DNA of 64,000 nucleotides from Firmicutes bacterium HGW-Firmicutes-16 (GCA_002841545.1 PGZZ01000007.1:62001-126000); one strand, 5' to 3'; positions 36,936-45,316 are shown, counted from the first letter of the stretch. Notes: generated from the letters alone by a model not told the origin. Made by a program: numbers and translations.

Positions 36936-37186
36936 ATCCTTCCTCCTGAAAGTTGCGAAAAACGCCCCTCATCAAAAGAGCCGTTTGTTCCTCCCTCACC
37001 CGAGGGAGCATCGGAGCGCAGGCGCCTATCAATAACCATGTGCGCTCCGCATACAATAAAGTCTTCGTCGCTTAGCTCCCCTGCCGTTTTTGATCTCGGC
37101 AGGACACCGAACTGACGCAGAACGAGCCATTTCAGACGCTCCATAGAATTTCCCTCAAGCTGCCTGATGATTTCTTCGGCAGTCAA
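36932..37186 (-). CDS. Tail assembly chaperone-like protein (XkdN position)
   Basis: An 84-residue protein directly after the tail tube gene, where PBSX-type phages have XkdN. The TTG start at 37186 overlaps the tube stop (TTGA) and follows GGAG by eight bases. The C-terminal SFDEGRFSQL is a motif I recall from small tail genes of Clostridia prophages. No clear frameshift site is visible. Confidence 0.65.
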   Translation of the reverse strand: MTAEEIIRQLEGNSMERLKWLVLRQFGVLPRSKTAGELSDEDFIVCGAHMVIDRRLRSDAPSGEGGTNGSFDEGRFSQLSGGRI

Positions 37187-37572
37187 TTCGCCATCTCCGT
37201 TCTGTGGCTTGAAATGACCGTAATGCGCTCGGCGACCATCTGACTGAGCTCGCCCGACTCTTCGATCTTGCTCCATTGGCAGTTTGTATAAATGACACGC
37301 TTGTCAGGCTTGACGATAACGAGGGAAAAATCCGACAGCGCATGAAAGTTGATGCCGTCGCTGATTGCTTCGTCAGTTGCGTAGAGCCTTGTCAGCTCCA
37401 GCTTATAGCTGAGCTGATTTGCAATTGTTGCAACAGGCTCGCTATCTCCAAAGGCCTCAACAACCTGTTCAGCTCGCGTCGCCTGTGCCTTATAGCTCTG
37501 TACGACGGCGAGCTTTTTTCCTTCCGCTTCGATGTAAATGTCACTGCTTGTGGGAAATCCGATAACACTCAT
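37183..37572 (-). CDS. Tail tube protein (XkdM type)
   Basis: A 129-residue protein matching the XkdM-type tube fold (FPTSSDIYIEAEGKKLAVVQSY; IVKPDKRVIYTNCQWSKIEES). Full-length and preceded by AAGGAGG. It builds the inner tube that the sheath drives through the envelope. Confidence 0.88.
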   Translation of the reverse strand: MSVIGFPTSSDIYIEAEGKKLAVVQSYKAQATRAEQVVEAFGDSEPVATIANQLSYKLELTRLYATDEAISDGINFHALSDFSLVIVKPDKRVIYTNCQWSKIEESGELSQMVAERITVISSHRTEMAN

Positions 37573-37584
37573 CTCTTTTCCTCC

Positions 37585-38637
37585 TTAAACGCTAATCCGC
37601 GCGGACAGTATAATTCTGTTGAGCCCATGCGCAACGGTGAATTCAAAACCGACATTGCAAATCGTTGGGTCTATTTCATCCGCAATGGCTGTGACGCAGC
37701 TGTATGCGTCGATAATTTCCTTTTTCAGCTTGCTCTCAAGCTCAATGATGACTTGTGTACGGATGGCGCCTCTCGTCTGCACCGTGTTTTTAACCCTCGG
37801 GAATTTAACGCGCAGTGCGCTTCTTACCGCGGGAATCACATCATCGATGATGAGCACAGTCGTAAGCTCACGCCAAGTGGTGTCACTGACTCCTGCAGTC
37901 TTCGTTCTGGTCGTAACCCCGCGCACAACGCAGGGACTCCCGTAAACGCTCTCAACAGGTGTAACCCCCGCTTGAATATGCGTAGTTATCTCTTCAATGG
38001 AGAAAATTCTCAACTTACTATCCGTTCCCGCCAGTTTTTCTCCATTAATTGGAAGTGCAGGGTCACTTCCGGCAGAGACTATCCCTGCCAATGCTGCAGC
38101 GACACCGCCGATAAGCGCGCCTTCTCCTTCGATTGCGGGATAGGCCATTACCATACGCTCATGGTTAAGCGCTTGAGCCTTTGCCGCAGTCTCCGCAACA
38201 ATTCCAGCGCTTTCAACGATGCCGATGCGATATTTGCAGTTCTCGCTTACTCCCTCAATCGCCGACATCATTGCGCTGTATACATCCGTGCTTCTGCTGT
38301 CGCAGATCATGATTGTAACGTCCTCTTTTTCCATCAGCACAGCAACCGCCGCTATGTAATCCTCCGTCTCGGCGGTAGCCGCGACGGCAACAGGCACGGC
38401 CTTAATAGCCGCCGCTCCGTTTAGAAGGAGCACCTTTATAATCTTCGTCAAGCTGCAATCCACGCCAAAAAGGCTGACCGCCTGGCCGTAAGAGGAAACG
38501 CTTGTGCATACTCCCTTAGTGCCCAAAGCCGAAACGGCGGCAATGCCAACCGTTTTCCCTGTGCCGGCTGAACTCAGTGTGCTTGATACTTCAACGGTGG
38601 AATAAACCCCCGGTCTTTCGTTAGTTGCCACTATCAA
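37585..38637 (-). CDS. Contractile tail sheath protein (XkdK type)
   Basis: A 350-residue sheath protein. The N-terminal ERPGVYSTV and the C-terminal HGLNRIILSARISV-type end are typical. No stop or frame break. The TTG at 38637 follows AAGGA; a GTG six bases later is an alternative start. The sheath shows that the element encodes a contractile rather than a flexible tail. Confidence 0.92.
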   Translation of the reverse strand: MIVATNERPGVYSTVEVSSTLSSAGTGKTVGIAAVSALGTKGVCTSVSSYGQAVSLFGVDCSLTKIIKVLLLNGAAAIKAVPVAVAATAETEDYIAAVAVLMEKEDVTIMICDSRSTDVYSAMMSAIEGVSENCKYRIGIVESAGIVAETAAKAQALNHERMVMAYPAIEGEGALIGGVAAALAGIVSAGSDPALPINGEKLAGTDSKLRIFSIEEITTHIQAGVTPVESVYGSPCVVRGVTTRTKTAGVSDTTWRELTTVLIIDDVIPAVRSALRVKFPRVKNTVQTRGAIRTQVIIELESKLKKEIIDAYSCVTAIADEIDPTICNVGFEFTVAHGLNRIILSARISV

Positions 38638-39127
38638 CAGTTCCTTTCAATACAAAATCCAAAAACTCTGTTTCGGTGCCGTCGCTCTCGGCAACCAGAA
38701 ACGCCAGCGCCCTAATTGTGCAGACGCACCTAAAGCAGGCGAGCTTTTCGTCCATGCAGACCTCCCCGCTTTCCATTTCCAGAGCCTTAAGCCCCGACGG
38801 CAGCTTAGCCATACAATCTCTTAGCCTATCTGTACACTTCACACAGGCGGCTGCCCCGTGAGGCGCACCAACGGGCGAATATATCTCAAACAGGAGAGTA
38901 AGTTCCATTCGCCTGCCGAATAGCTCGGTATCATCGCTTCCGCCTTCACCTGCTCGTGTTCCAATATACTCGCCCATGCCGGAGCTCACGCACTTACAGT
39001 CGCCAAGTCCTACACTGACCGACACTCCGGTTTTCACATCTGCTCTTTTTTCGGGAAATTCCCTAAAAGCGCTGATACTTTCAGACTTCAACGCTATAAC
39101 TACGGCATCCAGAAAACTATCAAGCAT
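38621..39127 (-). CDS. Tail terminator-like protein
   Basis: A 168-residue protein just before the sheath gene, the usual position of the tail terminator (XkdJ-like). Several cysteines (CKCVSS, CVKCTDRLRDC) are unusual for this role. The family link rests mostly on position. It overlaps the preceding gene by eight bases. Confidence 0.65.
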   Translation of the reverse strand: MLDSFLDAVVIALKSESISAFREFPEKRADVKTGVSVSVGLGDCKCVSSGMGEYIGTRAGEGGSDDTELFGRRMELTLLFEIYSPVGAPHGAAACVKCTDRLRDCMAKLPSGLKALEMESGEVCMDEKLACFRCVCTIRALAFLVAESDGTETEFLDFVLKGTVDSGN

Positions 39128-39461
39128 CGCTCTCCACCTCCCCGGCCTTTAAAAGCATGCACTCTCGGTGGGATACCTTCTCCCCGCTATAAATTTCCTT
39201 AACGCTCAGAACCTCAAATTTCGCCGTCCCGCAAACAATCATGGTCTCTGTCCCATAAGGAAAAGTCTCCGAGGGCGTTGCGATAAGCCGGTGCTCCTCG
39301 TTTGGAACGAAGCCCACTCTGGTCCTTGCTTCCACAACATCAGCGACAAGATTCGAAGGTTCAATAAACCCCAAGAAACTTCGACCAGAAGTCACTCCCT
39401 CGTCATAGGCGAACAGCTTCTGTCCATGGGACCAAATTCCGTCAAATACACCTGACGTCAA
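39120..39461 (-). CDS. Head-closure-like minor protein
   Basis: A 113-residue beta-rich protein between connector and tail terminator genes, the place of a head-closure or stopper protein. The TTG start at 39461 overlaps the stop (TGA) of an 18-codon open frame, giving the coupling pattern TTGA. Function is by position only. Confidence 0.6.
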   Translation of the reverse strand: MTSGVFDGIWSHGQKLFAYDEGVTSGRSFLGFIEPSNLVADVVEARTRVGFVPNEEHRLIATPSETFPYGTETMIVCGTAKFEVLSVKEIYSGEKVSHRECMLLKAGEVESDA

Positions 39462-39514
39462 TATCTCACCGCCCCGAAGTAAAATCCGCCGTCCTTCAAA
39501 TACCCTGCCAGCAT
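39458..39514 (-). CDS. Possible 18-residue leader ORF
   Basis: ATG at 39514 follows GGCGGAGCTT and reads 18 codons (start MLAGYLKDGG) to a TGA that overlaps the TTG start of the next gene. It may exist to couple translation. It could equally be a chance frame. Confidence 0.35.
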   Translation of the reverse strand: MLAGYLKDGGFYFGAVRY

Positions 39515-39535
39515 AAGCTCCGCCTGATTTCTAAG

Positions 39536-39832
39536 TTACAGAGCGGCTTTTCTTGTCGCCTCGTCTCCGCGTTTTTTCAGCGTTACATTTCCTGCGGAAA
39601 AGCTGTCCAAAGACGAACAGTCAAGCCCAATAAACATAGCGATTCCCAAAACGCCCGCGGCTCTCACGAATTCATCATGTATCGTGTCGACCAAAACGCC
39701 GTCTTTCAGTCTCGAAAGAAGCTCAGAACACGCGGCGGCGCACATCTCCCGCAGCACGTCAGACTCCGAGCCTGAAAGCTCCTCTCTATAAACGAGCGTG
39801 GCCTTATCGAATACTTCATCCCTGATCTCCAA
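39536..39832 (-). CDS. Head-tail connector-like protein
   Basis: A 98-residue helical protein right after the capsid gene, as with gp6-type connectors. TTG start after AAAGGAG. Not assigned to a family from sequence alone. Confidence 0.65.
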   Translation of the reverse strand: MEIRDEVFDKATLVYREELSGSESDVLREMCAAACSELLSRLKDGVLVDTIHDEFVRAAGVLGIAMFIGLDCSSLDSFSAGNVTLKKRGDEATRKAAL

Positions 39833-39887
39833 AAAGCCTTCTCCTTTCCTCTGCGGGGAACGAAGACGTTCCCCGCCAAAATATCTG

Positions 39888-40919
39888 CTAAATAGTCAGA
39901 ACCTTCGCCGCCTCTGTATAAAGCTTGGCAAAGCCTGAAATGCTTGTGATAGCCGCTCTTTCAAGCTGTCTGTCGATGAGTCTGTCGTATTCGACGGAAA
40001 CGTCAGCCGCCTGTATCATCTCAAGCGCATAACCCCTGTCGAGTCCGATGACTGTACCGTTCGAAACGGCAGAGGTCTTGATAAGCTTTGCGCCGATAGG
40101 GTTCGTCAGCTCTCCGGTTCCCTGGAAGTTGAGGCCTGTCAGCGGATTCTGAAACTCACTGCATTTCAGTATCTGAAGCATGGCGTCAGGACTCACAAGC
40201 AGAGTGTTGAGAGTGTAGGGATCGAACTGATTCCAGAACTCAAGAATCTGATTGTATGTAAGCGTACCCGCCGTGCCGCTGATGGGCAAAGTGCCGACCG
40301 CGAATTTGCTTGCCGCGTTAGTGTTGCCGTCACCGTTAACGAGAACGTCAATCGCGTCCTCAAGATGCATACGCATTATCTGACTGCCGATCTGGCGCAG
40401 CATGACGGAGAAAAGGTCGAGCTTCTGAAAGCGCACAGCCTCGTAGGATGCGACCAACATACGTCCTCTCTTATGCAGCTTTACAAGGTTTTCGCGAACC
40501 TTCACCTCAGTCTGGGGAATGATCGCGCCCTCCTCAATGCGGCGAAGGCTCTTGGCGTCATCCGTCGGAACAGAGTAGATACTGCGGTAGTCCATTCCGT
40601 CAAACTTCGTGACAGTCGCCGTGATGGAGGGCAGTACGTTTTCCTCCTCCATACCCTGACGAACGCTTCTCGCAACGTATTCGGGAAACAGCACCGCGCT
40701 GTCCGTCGTGTGAAAGAACTTCTCAACGGAGTCGCTGCCCGTACCGCGAACCTTGATATCAAAGCGCTTGAGCTGACGCTGATATGCGTCGAGTCCCTCG
40801 TAGGCAGTGCCCTTGTAATCCTCTGAGGGATCTAGCTTTTCGAGTACCTGAGCAAAGCTCTTTCCTCTTTCTCCGTACATGCCTTTGTCGAGTCTTATTT
40901 CATTGAATTTATAAGCCAT
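39888..40919 (-). CDS. Major capsid protein
   Basis: A 343-residue HK97-fold-type capsid protein. Recognisable segments include VARSVRQGMEEENVLPSI, AIDVLVNGDGN and the LLVSPDAMLQIL stretch. Full-length with a good AAGGAGA site. It follows the decoration protein gene. It indicates that the element makes a head, unlike tailocins. Confidence 0.9.
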   Translation of the reverse strand: MAYKFNEIRLDKGMYGERGKSFAQVLEKLDPSEDYKGTAYEGLDAYQRQLKRFDIKVRGTGSDSVEKFFHTTDSAVLFPEYVARSVRQGMEEENVLPSITATVTKFDGMDYRSIYSVPTDDAKSLRRIEEGAIIPQTEVKVRENLVKLHKRGRMLVASYEAVRFQKLDLFSVMLRQIGSQIMRMHLEDAIDVLVNGDGNTNAASKFAVGTLPISGTAGTLTYNQILEFWNQFDPYTLNTLLVSPDAMLQILKCSEFQNPLTGLNFQGTGELTNPIGAKLIKTSAVSNGTVIGLDRGYALEMIQAADVSVEYDRLIDRQLERAAITSISGFAKLYTEAAKVLTI

Positions 40920-40945
40920 AAAAATCTCCTTTTGTAATTTGCGTC

Positions 40946-41293
40946 TTAAAGCATAAGACCTAGGATTTTGCCGGTCGTGTCGACATCAACGACAAGGAAT
41001 TCCCCGCCGGTTTCAGACACCTTTACGCCGCCCGTACCGTTCGCCGCGAGCTTAACGAAGCCGACCGCCGGAGCCGTGCCCGTATACCCGATCTCGATAT
41101 AGCCCGCAGTCTGAACAGCCGCGAAATCAGTGTCGCAGGCAAGTGCGTAACCAAGGAAACGATTTCCGTCCTCGCAGGCAGAAACCTCTCCGTTTCCGCT
41201 CATTTTAACGGGAACTCCCGCCGTCGCCGCGCTCACAGCGCTGTTGTAAAATGTAACTACACTTTCTCCTATACCCTCAAAACTTACCTTCAC
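40946..41293 (-). CDS. Capsid decoration-like protein
   Basis: A 115-residue small, Gly/Val-rich beta protein of the capsid cement type (DUF2190-like), upstream of the capsid gene as usual. The GTG at 41293 follows GGAGG by eight bases; the in-frame TTG at 41308 overlaps that site. Confidence 0.75.
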   Translation of the reverse strand: MKVSFEGIGESVVTFYNSAVSAATAGVPVKMSGNGEVSACEDGNRFLGYALACDTDFAAVQTAGYIEIGYTGTAPAVGFVKLAANGTGGVKVSETGGEFLVVDVDTTGKILGLML

Positions 41294-41339
41294 AATTTTG
41301 ACCTCCAATCATATTTGCAAACAGCCTCCGCCGTATTGC

Positions 41340-42269
41340 CTAAACCATATATTCGTCTCCATCGAAGGAGACAGTTTTATCTCTTCCGGGAAGCTGCGTC
41401 TTCAGCGGAAAAGAATCCTCAAGCCGCTTTTCAAAGGCTTCCTTCAAATTCTCCAGTTCCTTCGCACCCATAAAATTGGCGTTTTCGGAAAGCGCCTCAT
41501 AAATTTTAGGGTCACAAAGCAGCCCGAGGCGAAGAACCTCGTTTCTAAGCGTGTTTTTATATTCGCGGCCTAATACCGCATCTTTCTCCAAAGCCTCATA
41601 TTCTGCAAAGAACCTCCCTCCCTGTTTTGACGAAACAAAGCCTTTTAGGCTGTCCGAAGCGCCGAAGCGCTTCACAACTCCCGCGGCCCTTTGTGCCGGC
41701 ACCGCGACAAAGCTCCACTCATATGCATCCTTAACATCAAAAAGCTCAAGATAGCAGAGCTTTCCGTTATACTCCCGTCCCGGAATGTGTCCGCATCCAC
41801 CAACGTGAGCTTCCTCACCACAAATGGAGCAGACTCTTTTTGCCACACTGCATCCGACGCTCGTCTCCTTTTTGATCCCCGCCTCGATCTCCTCAATAAG
41901 CTCCGAGTTTTTCTCATTGCGAAGCATATAGGCATAACCTTTTAGTACAGCGTAGGGCTCACCAAGACTGTTCAAAACACCGTTTTCTTTCAGTATCTCA
42001 GTCCTGTATATCCTGGCCGTCTGATTCGTTGCCTTCCACTCATGGTCAAAAATTCCGGTTTTCCCAACGAAAAGCTCCGAAAGTGCGCCCAGCGCCTCAT
42101 CAGAAAACTTTTCAAAATCACGGTCCACCTCGTTGTCGCAGAGCACCACTGAAAAGGTATAAATCTGCTCCGATGTCATCTCCGTCTTAGCATAAGCATT
42201 GATTGCCTCAAGCTCCGTTTCGACGTCCGGCACCTTTTCACGCTCCACTCCAGCCTTATAAATTTTCAA
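41340..42269 (-). CDS. Prohead protease-like protein with zinc knuckle
   Basis: A 309-residue protein between portal and capsid genes. His76 in IFDHEWKA and Ser137 in KKETSVGCSV are placed like the catalytic His/Ser of prohead proteases. An insert of C147-x2-C150, C159 and H161 (CSICG, GGCGH) looks like a zinc knuckle, which is not standard for the family. The C-terminal 100 residues are helical and may be a scaffold. TTG start after GGGAGG. Confidence 0.75.
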   Translation of the reverse strand: MKIYKAGVEREKVPDVETELEAINAYAKTEMTSEQIYTFSVVLCDNEVDRDFEKFSDEALGALSELFVGKTGIFDHEWKATNQTARIYRTEILKENGVLNSLGEPYAVLKGYAYMLRNEKNSELIEEIEAGIKKETSVGCSVAKRVCSICGEEAHVGGCGHIPGREYNGKLCYLELFDVKDAYEWSFVAVPAQRAAGVVKRFGASDSLKGFVSSKQGGRFFAEYEALEKDAVLGREYKNTLRNEVLRLGLLCDPKIYEALSENANFMGAKELENLKEAFEKRLEDSFPLKTQLPGRDKTVSFDGDEYMV

Positions 42270-42323
42270 AAAACATAACCTCCCAAAATATTAGTAGTTA
42301 TCTTATATTTCTACTAATTATGA

Positions 42324-43469
42324 CTATTTATCTGCATAGGCGATATTCCCCGCCTGTGCTGCATAAAGCGTCGCCTTTGCTTCCTCGACTGCGTCCTGCA
42401 AATTAATCGGTTCCCAGCACACCTCAAAGCCGCAGTTCTTTCCGTGCATGCGCAGCCACAGTCCACAGATTTGCTCAATTACGGGTGTCAGCGTACGCCT
42501 CAGCGCAGTCAGCTCGCTTGTCATAAGGTCAGCCTGCTGAGCGCTCATTCTCTCGGTCGAGGACCAGTTAAGTCCGAGCATAAAGGGCGGGATACCGGTA
42601 CGCGAAATAAGCTGCTCGAGTATCTGCCGTACAGGCACCTCGCTGTCAAGGACTTGGCTGTCAGCCCCGATGACCTTGATATCCACATTCCCAACTGCTA
42701 CAAAATCCCTGACGCTGCCATTTTTTCCGCTCTGCATGGCGGCGCTCCATTCCTTCGCAATCTGTTCGGAACGCTCTTTTGCATATGCCTTGTCAACAAT
42801 GTCTCCCTGTGGCTTATATACAACAGCGTACCGGATATTACCGGCTCTCTCCCAGTTAATCCCTATAGAGTTGTAGATTTTCAACAGTATTTCCGTCAGA
42901 AAAGGCATACTTCGGAAAAGTGAAACGCCGTAGGGTGAATCAGCCTCGGGGTTGAACGGTGTAAACATGATAAGATTCTGAAAAGGCAGCGGCTCGAACA
43001 TTCCCGAGTCTCCGCGCCCGCAGATAACAAAATCTAGCGGCGATAGGCCTTCCTTGACCTGCACATCACAGACATTTCCGCAAAGCACGGCTGCGATTTC
43101 CCTGTTTCCGTCGGTCACGATCTCACCGACCGCTCTCCCGCAGGTCAAAAGCGAATCCAAGTAATTGTCTAAAAACGCGCCGATACCCCTCTGCGAGCGC
43201 CCGACATTGACAGTGCACAGAAATTCGTTCAGCTCTTTTTCGTTTTTTCTGTCGTCGCAACAAACGGAAAAGCCGCCAGTCAGCCTGATAATCTTCATGA
43301 CCGCCGAATCAAGCACCGGAACCGCTTCTCTGATAGCCCTGTAAAGCCTTATATCTCCACCGCCTAGCGGAACATAGTTATCGAGCATACCAAAGGGATG
43401 TGTTGCAGTGGACCGTATCTGGGTCGAAACCGCCGAAGGCTTCAGCCTTGATCGTTTAAAAATACTCAT
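42324..43469 (-). CDS. Phage portal protein
   Basis: A 381-residue portal. The GVSLFRSMPFL segment and the GIPPFMLGLNWSSTERMSAQQADLM segment are typical of PBSX-type portals. Complete and preceded by GGAGGA. It forms the dodecameric gate through which DNA is packaged. Confidence 0.92.
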   Translation of the reverse strand: MSIFKRSRLKPSAVSTQIRSTATHPFGMLDNYVPLGGGDIRLYRAIREAVPVLDSAVMKIIRLTGGFSVCCDDRKNEKELNEFLCTVNVGRSQRGIGAFLDNYLDSLLTCGRAVGEIVTDGNREIAAVLCGNVCDVQVKEGLSPLDFVICGRGDSGMFEPLPFQNLIMFTPFNPEADSPYGVSLFRSMPFLTEILLKIYNSIGINWERAGNIRYAVVYKPQGDIVDKAYAKERSEQIAKEWSAAMQSGKNGSVRDFVAVGNVDIKVIGADSQVLDSEVPVRQILEQLISRTGIPPFMLGLNWSSTERMSAQQADLMTSELTALRRTLTPVIEQICGLWLRMHGKNCGFEVCWEPINLQDAVEEAKATLYAAQAGNIAYADK

Positions 43470-43525
43470 AAAATGTCCTCCAAAATATTGCGAGCTCTTT
43501 CCGAGCCTTCTCGTCTAAAATATTG

Positions 43526-44779
43526 TCAGCCCCGCTCAACATAGGTCGCGGCAAAGAAGTTGCCGCCGGAAGGAGAAACAACCGTCGCTGCAAAGTAGCG
43601 AATATCGTCCATCGCGTGGTCAAATTGCTTAATCGGCGCGTCCTTTCCCTCCCGCTTCTCATCCCACGAATAAAGCGAAAACTCCCGAATCGAGTCCATA
43701 CAATCGTGGCAGATAACGATTTTCCCCGATTTCAGCAAATCCGCCGTAAGCCTTATCCCACTCAAAACGTCGTTATCCGCCTTCATAACATTTAGCCCTT
43801 CACGCCTTAACGCCTCGATAAAGCTAGCCGCCGAGGGGTCGACGACCACCGAGCGAGGACGAACTCCGTCGCAGAGACATATTAGCTCCCTCACATATTC
43901 GGCGTCGGTCTTCTGCGCTCCCTCTGTGCGCGAATTATAGTAATACTCCCTCAATCTGTACCAAACAGAGTCCTTCAAACCCCAAAGCCCGAACGACGCG
44001 GGGTTTGCCGTACCGTAGTCGCAGGAAACGATATAATCCTCCATTTCGCCCTCAGGTGGATCTCTCACAAAGCTCTCGTCAAAAAAGTCATAGACTCTCC
44101 CTTGTGACGCCACCCACTCGCCGAGAATAAATCGCCTGTAGAACACGCCGGAATACATCTTCCGATACCTTGCAATAATTCTCCTCGAGAGCACCGGATT
44201 ATCCTCAAGCTCGAAATGTATGTATAGCGCTCTCCGATCCCGCGATTTTTTTACCCATTCCAAGTAAAACCAGTGGTTGGGACCTTCGGGGTTGCAGTTG
44301 AACCAGATCTTTGACCCCGTGACGCTGCATCGCGCACAGGCTTGCTCGACGAAACTTCTCGGCATCAAAGCAACCTCATCGAGCAGAATTCCCGCAAATG
44401 TCGCACCCTGAATAAGAGCCTGAGAGCCCTCATCTCGTCCGCCAAAGAGGAAAAACGTATTCGTCCTGCCTCCGAAGCTAACGGAAAAAAGGTTTTTGGA
44501 AATTTTCTCCTCGCAGGCAAAGCCAAGATCGCTCATGACTGGAAGAAGTACACCGATCACGTTTCTCCGTAGTGAAGCGATAGTTTTTCCGCACATGCCA
44601 AACTGCTGTCCTGAAAATCTGCGCATAGCCCAGCAGATAAAGGAGACACCCATACAGAGCGTCTTTCCGCTGCGGACTGCACCGTCGCAAATGATAGCGT
44701 CATAATCCTCATAGGCTGAAGAATCACTCCACCACGTTAGGGCAAGCGCCTGCTTTTCGCTGAAGGTCTCAAATTTCAT
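43526..44779 (-). CDS. Terminase large subunit
   Basis: A 417-residue PBSX-type TerL. Walker A is CDGAVRSGKTL and Walker B is GILLDEVALM. The nuclease part has aspartates in VSCDYGT and VVDPSAAS, and late in AMDDIRY. All catalytic motifs appear intact, so packaging could still work. The start overlaps the stop of the small-subunit gene by four bases. Confidence 0.95.
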   Translation of the reverse strand: MKFETFSEKQALALTWWSDSSAYEDYDAIICDGAVRSGKTLCMGVSFICWAMRRFSGQQFGMCGKTIASLRRNVIGVLLPVMSDLGFACEEKISKNLFSVSFGGRTNTFFLFGGRDEGSQALIQGATFAGILLDEVALMPRSFVEQACARCSVTGSKIWFNCNPEGPNHWFYLEWVKKSRDRRALYIHFELEDNPVLSRRIIARYRKMYSGVFYRRFILGEWVASQGRVYDFFDESFVRDPPEGEMEDYIVSCDYGTANPASFGLWGLKDSVWYRLREYYYNSRTEGAQKTDAEYVRELICLCDGVRPRSVVVDPSAASFIEALRREGLNVMKADNDVLSGIRLTADLLKSGKIVICHDCMDSIREFSLYSWDEKREGKDAPIKQFDHAMDDIRYFAATVVSPSGGNFFAATYVERG

Positions 44780-45093
44780 GCGTCACCCGCGCTCAGCTTC
44801 GCGGCCGCTTTATCCATCGCCGTGAAAAAGCTCTCAGCCTCGCAGCCTTTTGATGTCTGTGGCGCTGTGAGCTTCGCCACCAGTTCAAGAAGAGCAATCC
44901 TGTCAAGAAGCTTCACCTCGACCGCCCCGTTCGAGCCTCTTTTGATCTCCGAAACCATGCTAAGGTCAAGCTTCCCAATTTGTTCCTTATCCTGCGGATC
45001 GAGAAAGACCAGTTTCACGGCATCGTTTGCTTTTCCGAATGCCAGAGCGCCAATACGGCCTATAACGTCAGCATCGCTCAATTTTTTCCTCAA
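44776..45093 (-). CDS. Terminase small subunit-like protein
   Basis: A 105-residue protein directly upstream of terL. The TTG at 45093 follows GAGGAGG by seven bases. The usual N-terminal helix-turn-helix of small terminases is not evident; the helical C-terminal part (KLLDRIALLELVAKL) fits the XtmA-type oligomerisation segment. Function by position. Confidence 0.7.
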   Translation of the reverse strand: MRKKLSDADVIGRIGALAFGKANDAVKLVFLDPQDKEQIGKLDLSMVSEIKRGSNGAVEVKLLDRIALLELVAKLTAPQTSKGCEAESFFTAMDKAAAKLSAGDA

Positions 45094-45126
45094 GCTATTC
45101 CCTCCTCGCCCATAGGGAACAGCCGA

Positions 45127-45150
45127 CGCAAATATGTACGTTTGCGTACA
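45127..45150. promoter_or_regulatory. Nested palindrome upstream of the phage-like operon
   Basis: CGCAAA (127-132 of this kilobase) and TTTGCG pair around an 8-base centre, and TGTACG pairs with CGTACA around TTTG within the same 24 bases. It lies about 35 bases before the terminase small subunit start, a likely operator position. Confidence 0.5.
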
Positions 45151-45280
45151 CATAAAATAAAAAATAAGATTAATTTTAAAATTCTTAAACCATATAATTC
45201 GGATATACCCAAAATAAAACCATGTGCCTCTGTCGATGAAACGTATCGTAGCACCCAAGCTCTGCGAAATATGTCAAAAC

Positions 45281-45316
45281 AAGTCGGAAAAGATAATATT
45301 ATGTAAAAATAAGTCG
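45281..45316. repeat. Two AAGTCG motifs spaced 30 bases apart
   Basis: CAAGTCGGAAAA at 45281 and TAAGTCGAAAC at 45311 repeat about three helical turns apart in the AT-rich region upstream of the element. They resemble 0A-box-like or other regulator sites; identity unproven. The rest of 45151-45410 shows only the hairpin at 45332-45368. Confidence 0.35.

Larger units (their letters stand above)
32056..45093 (-). mobile_element. Compact contractile phage-like element lacking tape measure and integrase
   Basis: About 21 tightly packed genes on one strand run in the order of a myophage late region (PBSX type): terminase, portal, protease, capsid, connectors, sheath, tube, chaperone, LysM protein, hub, spike, gp25-like, baseplate J, YmfQ-like, XhlA-like. 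No tape-measure, tail-fibre, integrase, repressor, replication or amidase gene is present. I found no copy of the tRNA-Tyr 3' end at the far side, so no attachment sites are evident. Boundaries are those of the outermost genes. It may be a relic prophage or a domesticated particle. Confidence 0.85.

Noticed and set aside
37276-38424. A 382-codon open frame on the plus strand
   Set aside because: It lies antisense to the tail sheath and tube genes, its product is Cys/Arg/His-rich without any known motif, and there is no ribosome site. It is a shadow of the sheath gene.
45126-45258. N-terminal extension of the terminase small subunit upstream of 45093
   Set aside because: The extended frame gives a hydrophobic, aromatic-rich sequence over an AT-rich control region, and the ribosome site GAGGAGG lies just before the TTG at 45093.
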